A stretch of 64,000 nucleotides of DNA from RFSX01 sp965230215 (lineage in GTDB: Bacteria > Bacteroidota > Bacteroidia > Chitinophagales > Saprospiraceae): positions 2,356,001 to 2,420,000 of the forward strand of contig CBDDKN010000001.1 in the NCBI GenBank assembly GCA_965230215.1, in the 5' to 3' direction. This document shows positions 44,553 to 54,129 of this stretch, piece after piece. Each line of letters begins with the position of its first letter. Position 1 is the stretch's first letter. The notes beneath the pieces are model-generated. The model had not been told where the DNA came from. It did not search any database and saw nothing but the letters and a program-made list of their open reading frames with translations. Both the position numbers and the translations under genes were made by a program.

Positions 44553-47189
44553 ATGAAATCAAATCAATTTGCAATCATTACCAAACTTTCATTCCTCATT
44601 TGCATGCTTGCTCTGGCCACACCCAATTCCATTGGGGCACAATCTAAAGCCGACAAAAAAGTAGAAGAAAAAGCCACAGAAGTAGACAGCACAGCAGCCA
44701 AAAAGGACTCCTCAAAAATGCTGTCCCATGTGGTTAAGAAGTGTAAGAAGTTTGAAGGTCTCTTCAATATGTACCAGGATACCACCGAAGGAAAAGCCTA
44801 TATCGAAATCAGTGCTGACAAGATTGGCAAAGAATTTATTCACTTTTTCCATGCCGAAAATGGTTCCGCTGAATCGGGCTGGGTGAAGGGTACCTACGGA
44901 TGGGAATCCATATTAAAAGTGGAAAAGTATTTTGATCGGATCGAATTCGTCGGACAAAATCCACACTATTACTATGACCCTGAAAGCCCACTGAGCAAAA
45001 CTGCCAATGCAGATATCAACAATCCTATTGTCTTCATGTCTAAAATCATTGCCACTTCTGATAAGAAGGACACCTTCCTGATCGAAGCCAATGAATTATT
45101 CTTGACGGAAGCATTGACACAATTGAAGTATTTGCCTCCACCGGGAATGAAAATGATGAACCCATTCAATATTGGTAACCTTAGCAAAAGCAAAACCAAG
45201 TATAGCTCAATCAGAAGCTATCCCAATAATGTAAGAGTGGTTGTAGACTATACTTTCGAAAATCCATATCCGACCAATTTTGGTTCGTCTGTTACAACAG
45301 ATCCCAGATATACCAGTATTCAACTGCAGCACAACCTCATTGAAATGCCAGTGAATAACTACAAACCGAGATTCGAAGATCCACGAATTGGCTACTTTTC
45401 AACAGAGGTTACAGATCAAACTTCCAAAAGCGTAACGCCATACAGAGATCTTATTCACAGATGGCATCTTGAGAAAAAAGATCCCAATGCAGAAATATCT
45501 GAACCTGTGGAACCTATCGTCTACTGGATGGAGAACACGACGCCTACCGAGTTGAGACCAGTAATCAAAAAAGCTGTTGAATCATGGAACATCGCTTTCG
45601 AGAAGGCTGGTTTCAAAAACGCTGTAGTTGTCAAACAGCAACCTGACAATGCAGATTGGGATGCTGGTGATATCAGATATAATGTGCTTCGCTGGACATC
45701 TGCCCCAATGGTAGGATCTGCCTGGGGCCCTAGCTTCGTCAATCCTAGAACAGGACAGATCTTGGGCTCTGACATCATGCTTGATTATGTCTTTGTAAAA
45801 GGTCTGCAAACAATGGACAAGCTTTTTGGTGTGGATGGTAAGACCATGGACCAAATGATGTTTGAGCATGAAGAATATTTCAAAAACAATGCGCCTCACG
45901 TTCATTCATATGCCTGTACGACAGCTCATCATAAGAAGTCAGAATATACATTCGGAAAGATTGTGGGTAATACACTCGGTTACACTGAAGAAGAGTTGAA
46001 AACGATCGAAGATGAAATGATAACCGAATTGCTTCTTCATGAAGTGGGTCATACTCTTGGACTTAACCACAACTTTAAATCAAGTCAATTGAGAAGTCCT
46101 GAAGAAATGAACGACAAAGAATTAACGAGCAAGCATGGATTGACCGGTAGCGTTATGGACTATAATCCATTCAACCTCGCTTTGACCAGAGAAGAGCAGG
46201 GACAATTCCAGGCTACTGTTCCAGGCCCATACGATCTTTGGGCTATCGAATTCGGATACACGCCAGATGAAGCTACAGAAGAAGAGACCAACGCCAAACT
46301 TCAAAAAATCCTGGCCAGATCAGGAGAGCGTGAATTGGTATTCGGTAACGATGCGGATGCCATGGGATCGCCGGGTATGGGTATCGACCCTACCATTATA
46401 AGATGGGATATGAGTAGCGATGTTATCGCTTACGGAGAGAACCGCATCAAGTTGTGTGAGAAGACCATGAAGACATTGAAAGACCAACTGAGTAAAGATG
46501 GAGAATCATATCAGCAGTTGCTCGTTGGATACAATGTGGTCATGTCAAACTACTTCAGCGCGCTCAGCATGATGAAACAATATATTGGAGGTGTAAAGAT
46601 CGATCGTGCCATGGTGGGACAGGAAAATGGCGGAAAGCCATTCACACCTATCGCTTATAGTGAACAAAAAAGAGCTATGGATGCTTTGATCAAATATGGT
46701 TTCAGTCCAGATGCCTTCATGGTTACCAATGATCTATACGCCTATCTGCAAATCCAAAGAAGAGGATTCAATTTCTTCGGCATGAATGAAGATCCAAAAA
46801 TTCATGACAGAATAGCAAGTTATCATAGAAGTCTGCTCAGCCATATGATGCATCCAACTGTGCTCAAGAGAATGTCTGATACGAGATATTATGGCAATAT
46901 CTATACAGTCAACAGCATGATGTCTGATCTGACGAATGGCATTTATTCTGCAGACCTTAAAGGCAGTGTAAATACAGTCAGACAAAATCTTCAACACATA
47001 TATCTTGATGGATTACTTGCAGGCATGAAAAGCTCGAGATATGATAATATCTCCAAGTCTTCGATGTTAAGTGAGATTATGAAGATCAGAGAAATGATGA
47101 AGTCCAATAAAGGCAAGGATGAAGAAACTAAAGCACACAGGAAGCACATCGCTTTCAAAATTGATCAGGCTTTGGATCTTGATGATTAA
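44553..47189 (+). CDS. zinc-dependent metalloprotease (DUF5117/DUF5118/DUF4953 type), exported
   Basis: An 878-residue protein with a signal peptide (cleavage near SIGAQ, residue 30). A DUF5118-like segment (MLSHVVKKCKKFEGLFNMYQDTTEG) and a DUF5117-like domain precede the catalytic domain, where HEVGHTLGLNH near residue 496 is the HExxHxxxxxH zincin motif, followed by a downstream Met-turn-like SVMDYNPF. The family is common and multi-copy in Bacteroidota; substrates are unknown. It probably acts in the periplasm or on the surface. A strong terminator follows. Confidence 0.9.
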   Translation: MKSNQFAIITKLSFLICMLALATPNSIGAQSKADKKVEEKATEVDSTAAKKDSSKMLSHVVKKCKKFEGLFNMYQDTTEGKAYIEISADKIGKEFIHFFHAENGSAESGWVKGTYGWESILKVEKYFDRIEFVGQNPHYYYDPESPLSKTANADINNPIVFMSKIIATSDKKDTFLIEANELFLTEALTQLKYLPPPGMKMMNPFNIGNLSKSKTKYSSIRSYPNNVRVVVDYTFENPYPTNFGSSVTTDPRYTSIQLQHNLIEMPVNNYKPRFEDPRIGYFSTEVTDQTSKSVTPYRDLIHRWHLEKKDPNAEISEPVEPIVYWMENTTPTELRPVIKKAVESWNIAFEKAGFKNAVVVKQQPDNADWDAGDIRYNVLRWTSAPMVGSAWGPSFVNPRTGQILGSDIMLDYVFVKGLQTMDKLFGVDGKTMDQMMFEHEEYFKNNAPHVHSYACTTAHHKKSEYTFGKIVGNTLGYTEEELKTIEDEMITELLLHEVGHTLGLNHNFKSSQLRSPEEMNDKELTSKHGLTGSVMDYNPFNLALTREEQGQFQATVPGPYDLWAIEFGYTPDEATEEETNAKLQKILARSGERELVFGNDADAMGSPGMGIDPTIIRWDMSSDVIAYGENRIKLCEKTMKTLKDQLSKDGESYQQLLVGYNVVMSNYFSALSMMKQYIGGVKIDRAMVGQENGGKPFTPIAYSEQKRAMDALIKYGFSPDAFMVTNDLYAYLQIQRRGFNFFGMNEDPKIHDRIASYHRSLLSHMMHPTVLKRMSDTRYYGNIYTVNSMMSDLTNGIYSADLKGSVNTVRQNLQHIYLDGLLAGMKSSRYDNISKSSMLSEIMKIREMMKSNKGKDEETKAHRKHIAFKIDQALDLDD

Positions 47190-47210
47190 AGAAAATAACT
47201 TCAAAATAAA

Positions 47211-47242
47211 AACCCTGATGCTCTTTGAGATCAGGGTTTTTT
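47211..47242. terminator. intrinsic terminator between the metalloprotease and an oxidoreductase
   Basis: Same 32-nt hairpin and T run as the tRNA-Gln terminator at 39985. A runs on the other side make it usable for the convergent oxidoreductase gene as well. Confidence 0.9.
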
Positions 47243-47261
47243 GTTGCTTCTAATATTATGG

Positions 47262-48371
47262 CTATTCAAAATATTCAGACCACAGAATCTTTCGGCCTTC
47301 TTCAGCAGATATCTTAGCCAGCTCAAGTATTTGCATGGTGATGAGATTGTTTTCTAAGCCTGAGACATCGAACTGTGTAAGCTCATAGTCGTTCCTGATA
47401 ACAGCGTGTAACAATGCAAAAGGGTCATTGACATGTTCAGGCAAGTTTTTCGCAATCTGTTTCCTTGAGCCTCTATCCTCATCCGTTTGAATAATCATAT
47501 TCTGACCATCAAGATTATTCACATAACCGGTTTGCCCATATACTACCATATCCTTTCTATTGTGCGACCAATTCCATGAGGCTTTTATAATCACATTAGA
47601 AGCATTGTACTCCAGTAGTATAATGGCCTCATCTTCCACTTTGGGATACAGCTCTGGCTTGAGTTGCTGCGTGAGACATAACACAGAGCGTGGTTTTTCA
47701 CCCTTGAGAAACCAAGTACTTAGATTGGCCCCGTAACAACCAAAATCTGTAAGGGCCCCTCCCCCATTTAATTCGGGATCTGTCAACCACTCCAGAAATT
47801 CAGGATTGCAGCCAATTTCTATCGGCCCTGGGTGACCAGTGTTAAATTCTATACGCTTTATACTTCCTATCGAGTCCTGCTGGTGGATCAATTCATAAGC
47901 ATCATAATTTGAACAGTACCATGATGTCTCATAATTGGTCAGAAGTTTGATATCATGCTGACGGGCCAGCGCGGCCATCTTCTTTGCGTGATCATAATTT
48001 ACAGCTAAAGGCTTCTCCACCATGACATGGATACCTCTTGGCGCACAATATTCCACCACCTGTAGATGATCTATGATCATGTTGAATGCCGTGACAGCTT
48101 CGGGTTTTGTGTTCTCAACCATTTCTTCTATAGAATCATACACTATATCCATAGAGTAACCATGCATTTCAGAATACTGTTGTGCCAGATCCCTGTTTGG
48201 TTCTACGATGCCGACGATTACTATATCACCCCTATCTTCCCTTCCCAGTATCCAATGCACATGCGTATGCACCAAACCTACAACACCGACTCTGACCGGT
48301 TTTTGAGCAGACATACTTTGGAATAGGACCATAAAAAAGCAAGTTGAAATGAAGGACTTTAAAAATTTCAT
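47262..48371 (-). CDS. Gfo/Idh/MocA family oxidoreductase, exported
   Basis: A 369-residue NAD(P)-dependent oxidoreductase. A signal peptide (FLKSFISTCFFMVLFQSMSAQ) precedes the Rossmann domain, whose glycine loop is VGVVGLVHTHV; the EKP motif (VEKPLAVN) is the usual catalytic lysine region. The C-terminal substrate domain has NGGGALTDFGCYGAN. These enzymes act on sugars or inositols. An exported form is plausible in Bacteroidota but odd for a cofactor-dependent enzyme. ATG at 48371 gives the clean signal peptide; the upstream ATG-less extension is unlikely. Confidence 0.85.
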   Translation of the reverse strand: MKFLKSFISTCFFMVLFQSMSAQKPVRVGVVGLVHTHVHWILGREDRGDIVIVGIVEPNRDLAQQYSEMHGYSMDIVYDSIEEMVENTKPEAVTAFNMIIDHLQVVEYCAPRGIHVMVEKPLAVNYDHAKKMAALARQHDIKLLTNYETSWYCSNYDAYELIHQQDSIGSIKRIEFNTGHPGPIEIGCNPEFLEWLTDPELNGGGALTDFGCYGANLSTWFLKGEKPRSVLCLTQQLKPELYPKVEDEAIILLEYNASNVIIKASWNWSHNRKDMVVYGQTGYVNNLDGQNMIIQTDEDRGSRKQIAKNLPEHVNDPFALLHAVIRNDYELTQFDVSGLENNLITMQILELAKISAEEGRKILWSEYFE

Positions 48372-48570
48372 TTTGGAATAGATTAAGTCAAAGAGTTGGT
48401 TCAGTTGAATAATCAATTGAATCCAGATCAGCAGCAATTTAAGAATTATGGACCAATCCTTTTGACCGGTTGGACAGGATACAGCCCATTCCTGAAGTGC
48501 TAAAATCTCAATTTAATTGATAAGACATAATGTCCCCGTGAACACTAATCACTGATTATTAGGCTTTTAG

Positions 48571-50160
48571 ATGCGGGTTTTGGAGTTGGCAAGCATCATA
48601 GTTAATAAAAAAGCTATGAGAACTTCTACCAACAATTTACAATTTCCCAATTATCATCGAATCCTAAACAAAAATCTATTACAATTTGCATTCTGTCTCT
48701 TCTTGTTGGTTTTCACTTCAGTACCAAGCTTTGCTCAACATTTTACAGAAGCCGAGATAAGGTCAAACAAAAGAATCAAACTGCATGAATGTGACAGTCG
48801 TGAATTGCTTCAAAATGTCATGTACCTCAACCAAAAAGATTTCCAACATAAGTCCAACCCGACATATGTTCATGACAGCACCATATTATTCTCTTTCATT
48901 AGCCCTCAAAGGAATTTTGTTCCCTACTTAAAGTTCGACCACCTGTATGAAGGAATTAAGGAAATAAATATCATCTCATATTTTCCTCCAGATATTGGTG
49001 ATTGGGTGGAAAATAGTTATGAAGTATTTCACTACAATGAAAAAGGTCAATTGACGGAATATTCAGAGGTTTGGATTAATGGTGATTATACCGGTTTCCC
49101 TGAAGAGGATCTAATCGAAAAATCATTTTACCATTATGACGAAGAAGGAAGATTGATTGAATATGAAAACCAGAACTCATATGACCTTGATGTCAATAGG
49201 TTTGGTGAACGTTCAGTTTTTGAATACGATAATAATGGCTTATTGGTGAAGGTCTACACTTATGATCGTAAGCTTTCTGAAGAAGCCGACATTGAACCAT
49301 ATTATCAGTATTTCTACAGATACGATATAGTAGATAGTCAGAATATCGAATCAGCTATTCTGATAAACTCAACAAGGTATACTTATCAATCCCCTCAAAG
49401 TAACCCTGAGTGGGTCCTGAGTGATAGCTCGGATATCTTCCGCAACAATCTGCTTAAGATAGATTCAATAAATAAATATCGAAAAGGGACTACTAGTCCA
49501 AGTATCATTTATGGGCAGAATCAGAGAATATATAATAACGATAATCAGGTAAGACATGAGCATATTAACAGACACTGGGACCCAACTGATAATTCATGGA
49601 ATTCTATTCAAATCAGAAGCTTTAATTATACCGCAGCTGATGAAATAGGTATGATCACATCTTATGATAGCATTCCAGAGACCCAAGAAAAGATATTGGA
49701 TTATACGACATCCTATGAATATGATGAGACGGTCACTTCTGAAGATATTAAAAGACATAGATCACTGGGCATACCCGGATTTTCAGGTTTCGTAGAAAGT
49801 CATCCCAAACATATGTTATTGGAATTAAAGGATCTTTTCACTTTTAATTACGAGCCGGCTGGAACCATGTGGCGCTATTATTATTCCAAAAATGAAGTGC
49901 CCACTTCAACCAATCAGATCAATAGAAGTAAAGAACTAAGTGCATACCCCGTGCCTAGCCGGGATAAAATCACCATCAATATTGAAGACATAAAAGGAGA
50001 TGTGGTCTTAAGCGTATACACCCTTTCCGGACAAAAACTGATACATACCAATTATACAACAGGGAGCCAACTAGATATATCACATCTGGATTCCGGTTTG
50101 TATATATGCAGTATAATTAATAGAGGAAACCTGATGCAAACAAGATTTATTAAGCATTGA
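48571..50160 (+). CDS. T9SS-sorted exported protein of unknown function
   Basis: A 529-residue protein. The hydrophobic signal (FAFCLFLLVFTSVPSFAQ) is about 35 residues in, so the true start may be the ATG at 48616. The middle is rich in Tyr/Asp strands resembling YD-like repeats (FHYNEKGQLTEY, YHYDEEGRLIEYENQ, FEYDNNGLLVKVYTYD). The last 75 residues are a type IX secretion sorting domain (LSAYPVPSRDKITINIED, LSVYTLSGQKL, GLYICSIINRGN). It would be secreted and surface-attached. I do not recognise a specific function. Confidence 0.78.
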   Translation: MRVLELASIIVNKKAMRTSTNNLQFPNYHRILNKNLLQFAFCLFLLVFTSVPSFAQHFTEAEIRSNKRIKLHECDSRELLQNVMYLNQKDFQHKSNPTYVHDSTILFSFISPQRNFVPYLKFDHLYEGIKEINIISYFPPDIGDWVENSYEVFHYNEKGQLTEYSEVWINGDYTGFPEEDLIEKSFYHYDEEGRLIEYENQNSYDLDVNRFGERSVFEYDNNGLLVKVYTYDRKLSEEADIEPYYQYFYRYDIVDSQNIESAILINSTRYTYQSPQSNPEWVLSDSSDIFRNNLLKIDSINKYRKGTTSPSIIYGQNQRIYNNDNQVRHEHINRHWDPTDNSWNSIQIRSFNYTAADEIGMITSYDSIPETQEKILDYTTSYEYDETVTSEDIKRHRSLGIPGFSGFVESHPKHMLLELKDLFTFNYEPAGTMWRYYYSKNEVPTSTNQINRSKELSAYPVPSRDKITINIEDIKGDVVLSVYTLSGQKLIHTNYTTGSQLDISHLDSGLYICSIINRGNLMQTRFIKH

Positions 50161-50162
50161 GT

Positions 50163-50204
50163 ATGAGGCTCTGAAGTTGAGACTCCTTCAGGGCTCATTT
50201 TTTT
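50163..50204 (+). terminator. intrinsic terminator of the T9SS gene
   Basis: ATGAGGCTCTGAAG and CTTCAGGGCTCAT pair with small mismatches around a short loop, followed by seven T residues. Confidence 0.8.
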
Positions 50205-50294
50205 AACATAACTGTTAAAGAATATGCAATTATGGAAATGTGCTTCATTTCTCAAATGAAAGCCATATCTTAAGATTCCTAAATCACAAAATAC

Positions 50295-50789
50295 ATGAAA
50301 TTCTTTATCAGCTTTCTTAGCCTCTTTGCTCTTATTTCAATTCTTTCCTGTGGTGATGCTTGCGACGATATTGATTGCGGGCCTAACGGTACTTGTGATG
50401 AAGGTGCTTGCAAATGCTTTGAAGGATATGAAGGAGAGTTTTGTGAATTAGAGTTGCGAGAAAGATTTGTCGGTACATGGACAGATACTTCACCAGATTG
50501 TGATAATACGGATCAGGAACAATTTAGCTATATGATTACAAAAGGAGATGATCTATATCGCCTAATCATGGTGGAAGAAAGCAGTCCCGAAGTCCCCATC
50601 AAACTGACTATCGGACCCCGTATAGATGATAACATTGCGATTCATCCTCAGGATTATATCGGACCAATCGAGATATTTAACATCAGTGGATACGGTCGTT
50701 TTGAAAATGATCAGATCGTTATTGAGATCGATAGGCTATCAACACATTATCCAAATTGGACTTGCAATCTTGTACTCAGCAGAATTTGA
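50295..50789 (+). CDS. lipoprotein with EGF-like domain
   Basis: A 164-residue lipoprotein: the lipobox LSCG is near residue 19. Immediately after it comes a cysteine-rich EGF-like module (about 23-52) with six or more cysteines, GPNGTCDEGACKCFEGYEG, which is rare in bacteria outside Bacteroidota and some myxobacteria. The remaining 110 residues are a beta-rich domain (FVGTWTDTSPDCDN start) similar in style to other small lipocalin-like lipoproteins. Probably outer-membrane anchored; function unknown. Confidence 0.7.
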   Translation: MKFFISFLSLFALISILSCGDACDDIDCGPNGTCDEGACKCFEGYEGEFCELELRERFVGTWTDTSPDCDNTDQEQFSYMITKGDDLYRLIMVEESSPEVPIKLTIGPRIDDNIAIHPQDYIGPIEIFNISGYGRFENDQIVIEIDRLSTHYPNWTCNLVLSRI

Positions 50790-50893
50790 CAGTTCATATA
50801 GACAAGCTATCTATCAGTAATTGAAAAGCTTTAAGACGCCGCTTATATCATAATACTTCATAAATCATAAGCGATTTTTCCTAAATTGGGAAT

Positions 50894-52831
50894 GTGAAAT
50901 TCCGCTTCAATTTAGCTTTCCTCATGAGCTTCTTGTTCATAAGTTCATTCTCCGTGGCTCAGACGGCGATGGTTGATAGCCTCTATAATGCTATGAATAA
51001 TACATCTGCAGAAGACTCACTGCGATGTAATGCGCTTACTTTATATGCAACAAATCTGACTTACAATCATCCGGACAGCATGGAGCAGCTTGTATTGGAG
51101 GGATTGGACAACTACAGAAATAAAGGACTCTATACTTGTGAATGCAGCCTCTATAATAACTTGGGCTTGATCGAGCATAATCGTGGAGACGGCCCCAAAG
51201 CCAGGTCCTACTTTGAAAAAGCATTTGAATTAACAAAGAAGCATGGCTTAAGGAAAGAAAGGTATACATACTACAACAATATAGGCATACTGGACCTCAA
51301 TGATCTAGATTATGAGACAGCCATCAAAAACTTCAGAACCGCACTAAAAATTGCTTCCCAATTTGAAGAAATAAAAACACACAACACGCTACACAATATT
51401 GCGCTTTGTTACAACCGAATTGACAATCCCGAAAAAGCCCTTGAGTATTATAAGCTGAGCCTCGATGAAAGAAAGCAATTAAAGGATACACTATCTATGC
51501 TTTATTCCTACATCAATATCGGTGTGCTGTATATGAATCAGGAAGTATCTGACAGTGCTGTTATGTATTTCAAGCTAAGCAAGAACACAGCCAAAGATAT
51601 TAATGACCTGCGTGTATTGGGTTTTGCAGAAATCAATCTTTCCAATATATACCATGGGGAAGAAATGTATGATGAAGGGATTGAAGCTGCAAAAGCTGCC
51701 CAGGAAGCTTTCAGGTTATCGAACAACTCCAACATGGAGCAAATGGGTTACCTGGCCGAGTCAAGGTTACATATCGCCAAAGAAGACTATGCGCAGGGAC
51801 TGAAATTGGCCAGGATGTTCAAAGACACTTCTCTGGTACCTGACAATATTCACTATCTGGGGCGATATTATGACCGCATGTATGATGCACACAAGGGTTT
51901 GAATAATTATGATTCCGCATTGGTCTATCTGGAGCTCATGCACGAACATGAAGCCAGTACAAATAAAGCAGGAGCAGCCCAGGAGTTGGAAAACTTTGAA
52001 GCTGAAAAAAGAGCACTGCAAGATAGTCTGGCAGCTGTTAATGAAAGAAAAGCACTTGAGGAAGCTCATCAACTTACAGTTAACAAGAAAAACAAACAGC
52101 GCAATATCCTCATCCTGGCTGGAATCCTTGTCTTTGGATTATCCGTATATCTGTTTAGAAGATGGAAAACAACCAGCAAAGAAAAAGAAGCATCAGATGA
52201 ACTTCTTGACAACATACTCCCTTCTGAAATATCTGCTCAGATTAAAGCCAAGGGTACTGCAGATTCAAGGCATATAGAAAGTGCCTCGATATTGTTCACC
52301 GACTTCAAAGGCTTCACTTCACTATCTGAAAGTATAGACCCGGAGACATTGATTGACGATCTTAACACTTGCTTTTCAGAATTTGACAGAATCATAGAAA
52401 AGCATGGATTGGAAAAGATCAAAACAATTGGTGATGCCTATATGGCGGCTGGTGGCATCAATTCTGATGCAGACGACCATCCCGAAAGGATGGTTATGGC
52501 GGCGCTTGAAATTCGAGATTTCATCGAAGAGGGTAAAAACAAGAAACTGGCTGAAGGACTGCCGTACTTTGAAATTAGATTGGGCATTCATACAGGTGGT
52601 GTCGTTGCAGGAATAGTAGGTATTAAAAAATTACAATACGACCTTTGGGGTGACACTGTCAATACAGCCAGTAGAATGGAAAGCTCCAGCGAAGTTGGTA
52701 AGGTAAATATAAGTCAGGCTTGTTTTGAAAAAGTAAAAGACAATCCCCTGTTCACTTTTGAACATCGAGGCAAATTGGAAGCTAAAGGAAAAGGACAAAT
52801 GGATATGTACTTTGTTGAAAAATCAGTTTAG
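50894..52831 (+). CDS. TPR sensor with C-terminal adenylate/guanylate cyclase
   Basis: 645 residues in four parts: signal peptide (1-22), a TPR domain outside the inner membrane (about 60-350; YNNLGLIEHNRGDGPKARSYFEKA, YNNIGILDLNDLDYETAI), a membrane helix near 404-421 and a class III cyclase domain (about 455-645). The cyclase has metal-binding Asp in FTDFKGF and in TIGDAYMAAGG, and LWGDTVNTASRMES with the transition-state Asn/Arg. The linker LLDNILPSEISAQIKAKG is the usual coupling element. It would report an extracytoplasmic signal by making cAMP or cGMP. Confidence 0.9.
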   Translation: MKFRFNLAFLMSFLFISSFSVAQTAMVDSLYNAMNNTSAEDSLRCNALTLYATNLTYNHPDSMEQLVLEGLDNYRNKGLYTCECSLYNNLGLIEHNRGDGPKARSYFEKAFELTKKHGLRKERYTYYNNIGILDLNDLDYETAIKNFRTALKIASQFEEIKTHNTLHNIALCYNRIDNPEKALEYYKLSLDERKQLKDTLSMLYSYINIGVLYMNQEVSDSAVMYFKLSKNTAKDINDLRVLGFAEINLSNIYHGEEMYDEGIEAAKAAQEAFRLSNNSNMEQMGYLAESRLHIAKEDYAQGLKLARMFKDTSLVPDNIHYLGRYYDRMYDAHKGLNNYDSALVYLELMHEHEASTNKAGAAQELENFEAEKRALQDSLAAVNERKALEEAHQLTVNKKNKQRNILILAGILVFGLSVYLFRRWKTTSKEKEASDELLDNILPSEISAQIKAKGTADSRHIESASILFTDFKGFTSLSESIDPETLIDDLNTCFSEFDRIIEKHGLEKIKTIGDAYMAAGGINSDADDHPERMVMAALEIRDFIEEGKNKKLAEGLPYFEIRLGIHTGGVVAGIVGIKKLQYDLWGDTVNTASRMESSSEVGKVNISQACFEKVKDNPLFTFEHRGKLEAKGKGQMDMYFVEKSV

Positions 52832-53088
52832 CTTATTCCACCTCCAAAGAATATTCACAACCCATACTTCAAAATAAACCTTCTGAATCTCCTGATTCGG
52901 CGCTTCCAACTCTTAATTTTAGCTATACTAAAAATATAAAAGGAAAATATTTGCGTCTTATAATATTGATTATCAGACACTTAATTGCTTTTACAAAAAA
53001 TAATTGACTTTTCACCAACCCTTCCTTTCAAGCACCCGATATATATAGTGAGCGCTCAAATATTATTTAATCACTTAAAATATTTGAA
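52832..53088. other. intergenic region with no clear signals
   Basis: 257 bp of A+T-rich DNA. The sequence TTGACT near 53004 and TATATA near 53040 are too far apart for a sigma-70 promoter. No ORF or hairpin of note. Confidence 0.4.
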
Positions 53089-53508
53089 ATGAAAAATTTA
53101 CTTTATTCACTATTTGCCCTTGGTCTATTCTTCTGTTCTTGCTCTAAAGATGCGGACACTGAAATGCTTATCGAAGACACACCGAACTTTATCGGATGCT
53201 GGGAAGGAAACTTCCTTTGTTCAGGTCCTCTTTCTGAAGAAACAGAAACTGTAATGATCTGTATCGATAAAATAGATGAAATAAATTATTCTGTTGCGCT
53301 AGCTGATGATTTAACTGCGGTGGTAAGCATTGAAGATGGTAAACTGATTTTTGACGATATTACATTCAATGCCTCTCAGGATTATGATGTGGTCTGGATA
53401 GATGGATATATTGAAGCTACAGGTGATGACACCATTCAGTTTGAATTTGAACATGACGTTGATGATGAAGGAATAAGTGAATGCGATTTCGAACTGATCA
53501 GAATGTAA
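53089..53508 (+). CDS. small lipoprotein upstream of an ECF sigma gene
   Basis: 139 residues with the lipobox FFCSCSKD (Cys near residue 19). The mature part is a compact beta-rich, acidic domain with GCWEGNFLCSGPL near the start, like lipocalin-type small lipoproteins of Bacteroidota. Its stop (TAA) shares a base with the ATG of the following sigma gene, so both are in one operon. It might sense or carry the ligand for that sigma system; this is inference from context only. Confidence 0.7.
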   Translation: MKNLLYSLFALGLFFCSCSKDADTEMLIEDTPNFIGCWEGNFLCSGPLSEETETVMICIDKIDEINYSVALADDLTAVVSIEDGKLIFDDITFNASQDYDVVWIDGYIEATGDDTIQFEFEHDVDDEGISECDFELIRM

Positions 53509-54128
53509 TGATGTCTGTTGCAGTTCAAACCAGTGCGTGCAAACAACCAACTAACAAACAAACAATTGCTTTGACAATAGATGTAGAATATACAATCGAG
53601 AAGTGTCTGGACAATAACAGGAAGGCTCAGGAGTCTCTGTATAACTATACATATCATAACCTGATGGCTGTTGTGAGGCGATATGTTACAAACTATGAAG
53701 ACGCCAAGTGGGTATTTAACATGGCAATGCTAAAAGTATTCAAAGCGCTTCATAAGTATAAAAAGCAAACAAATTACCTGGGCTTTGCACGCACTATCAT
53801 TACAAGATCTGCAATCGATCATCTGAGAAGTCAGATTAACCTGATGCAAATGATGACACCATTGGATTCAACAAGCAATGAAAATATTGATGGAGAATTA
53901 AATGCTTCGCTCAATAAACTGGCCACTGAAGAAATCATGATCGTAATTCAGAGTTTACCAGACAAAGAAAGACTTGTGTTTTCGATGTATGAAATAGATG
54001 GATTCTCACACAAAGAGATTGAAAAGATGACGGGTATAAAGATGAATACGAGCAAGTGGCTGCTTTCAAAAGCTAAAAGAGAGTTGAGAAATATTTTAGG
54101 TAATCTGTATAACTATAAACATTCCTAA
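53508..54128 (+). CDS. ECF-type RNA polymerase sigma factor
   Basis: Sigma-70 family protein of about 206 residues. Region 2: YNYTYHNLMAVVRRYVTNYEDAKWVFNMAMLKVFKALHKYK (WVFNMAMLKVF in place of the usual DVxQxxF). Region 4: LPDKERLVFSMYEIDGFSHKEIEKMTGIK and WLLSKAKRELRNIL. The start ATG at 53508 overlaps the upstream lipoprotein stop; 53511 is an equally good ATG. The next gene begins 1 bp after its stop, so three genes form one unit. Confidence 0.88.
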   Translation: MMSVAVQTSACKQPTNKQTIALTIDVEYTIEKCLDNNRKAQESLYNYTYHNLMAVVRRYVTNYEDAKWVFNMAMLKVFKALHKYKKQTNYLGFARTIITRSAIDHLRSQINLMQMMTPLDSTSNENIDGELNASLNKLATEEIMIVIQSLPDKERLVFSMYEIDGFSHKEIEKMTGIKMNTSKWLLSKAKRELRNILGNLYNYKHS

Positions 54129-54129
54129 A

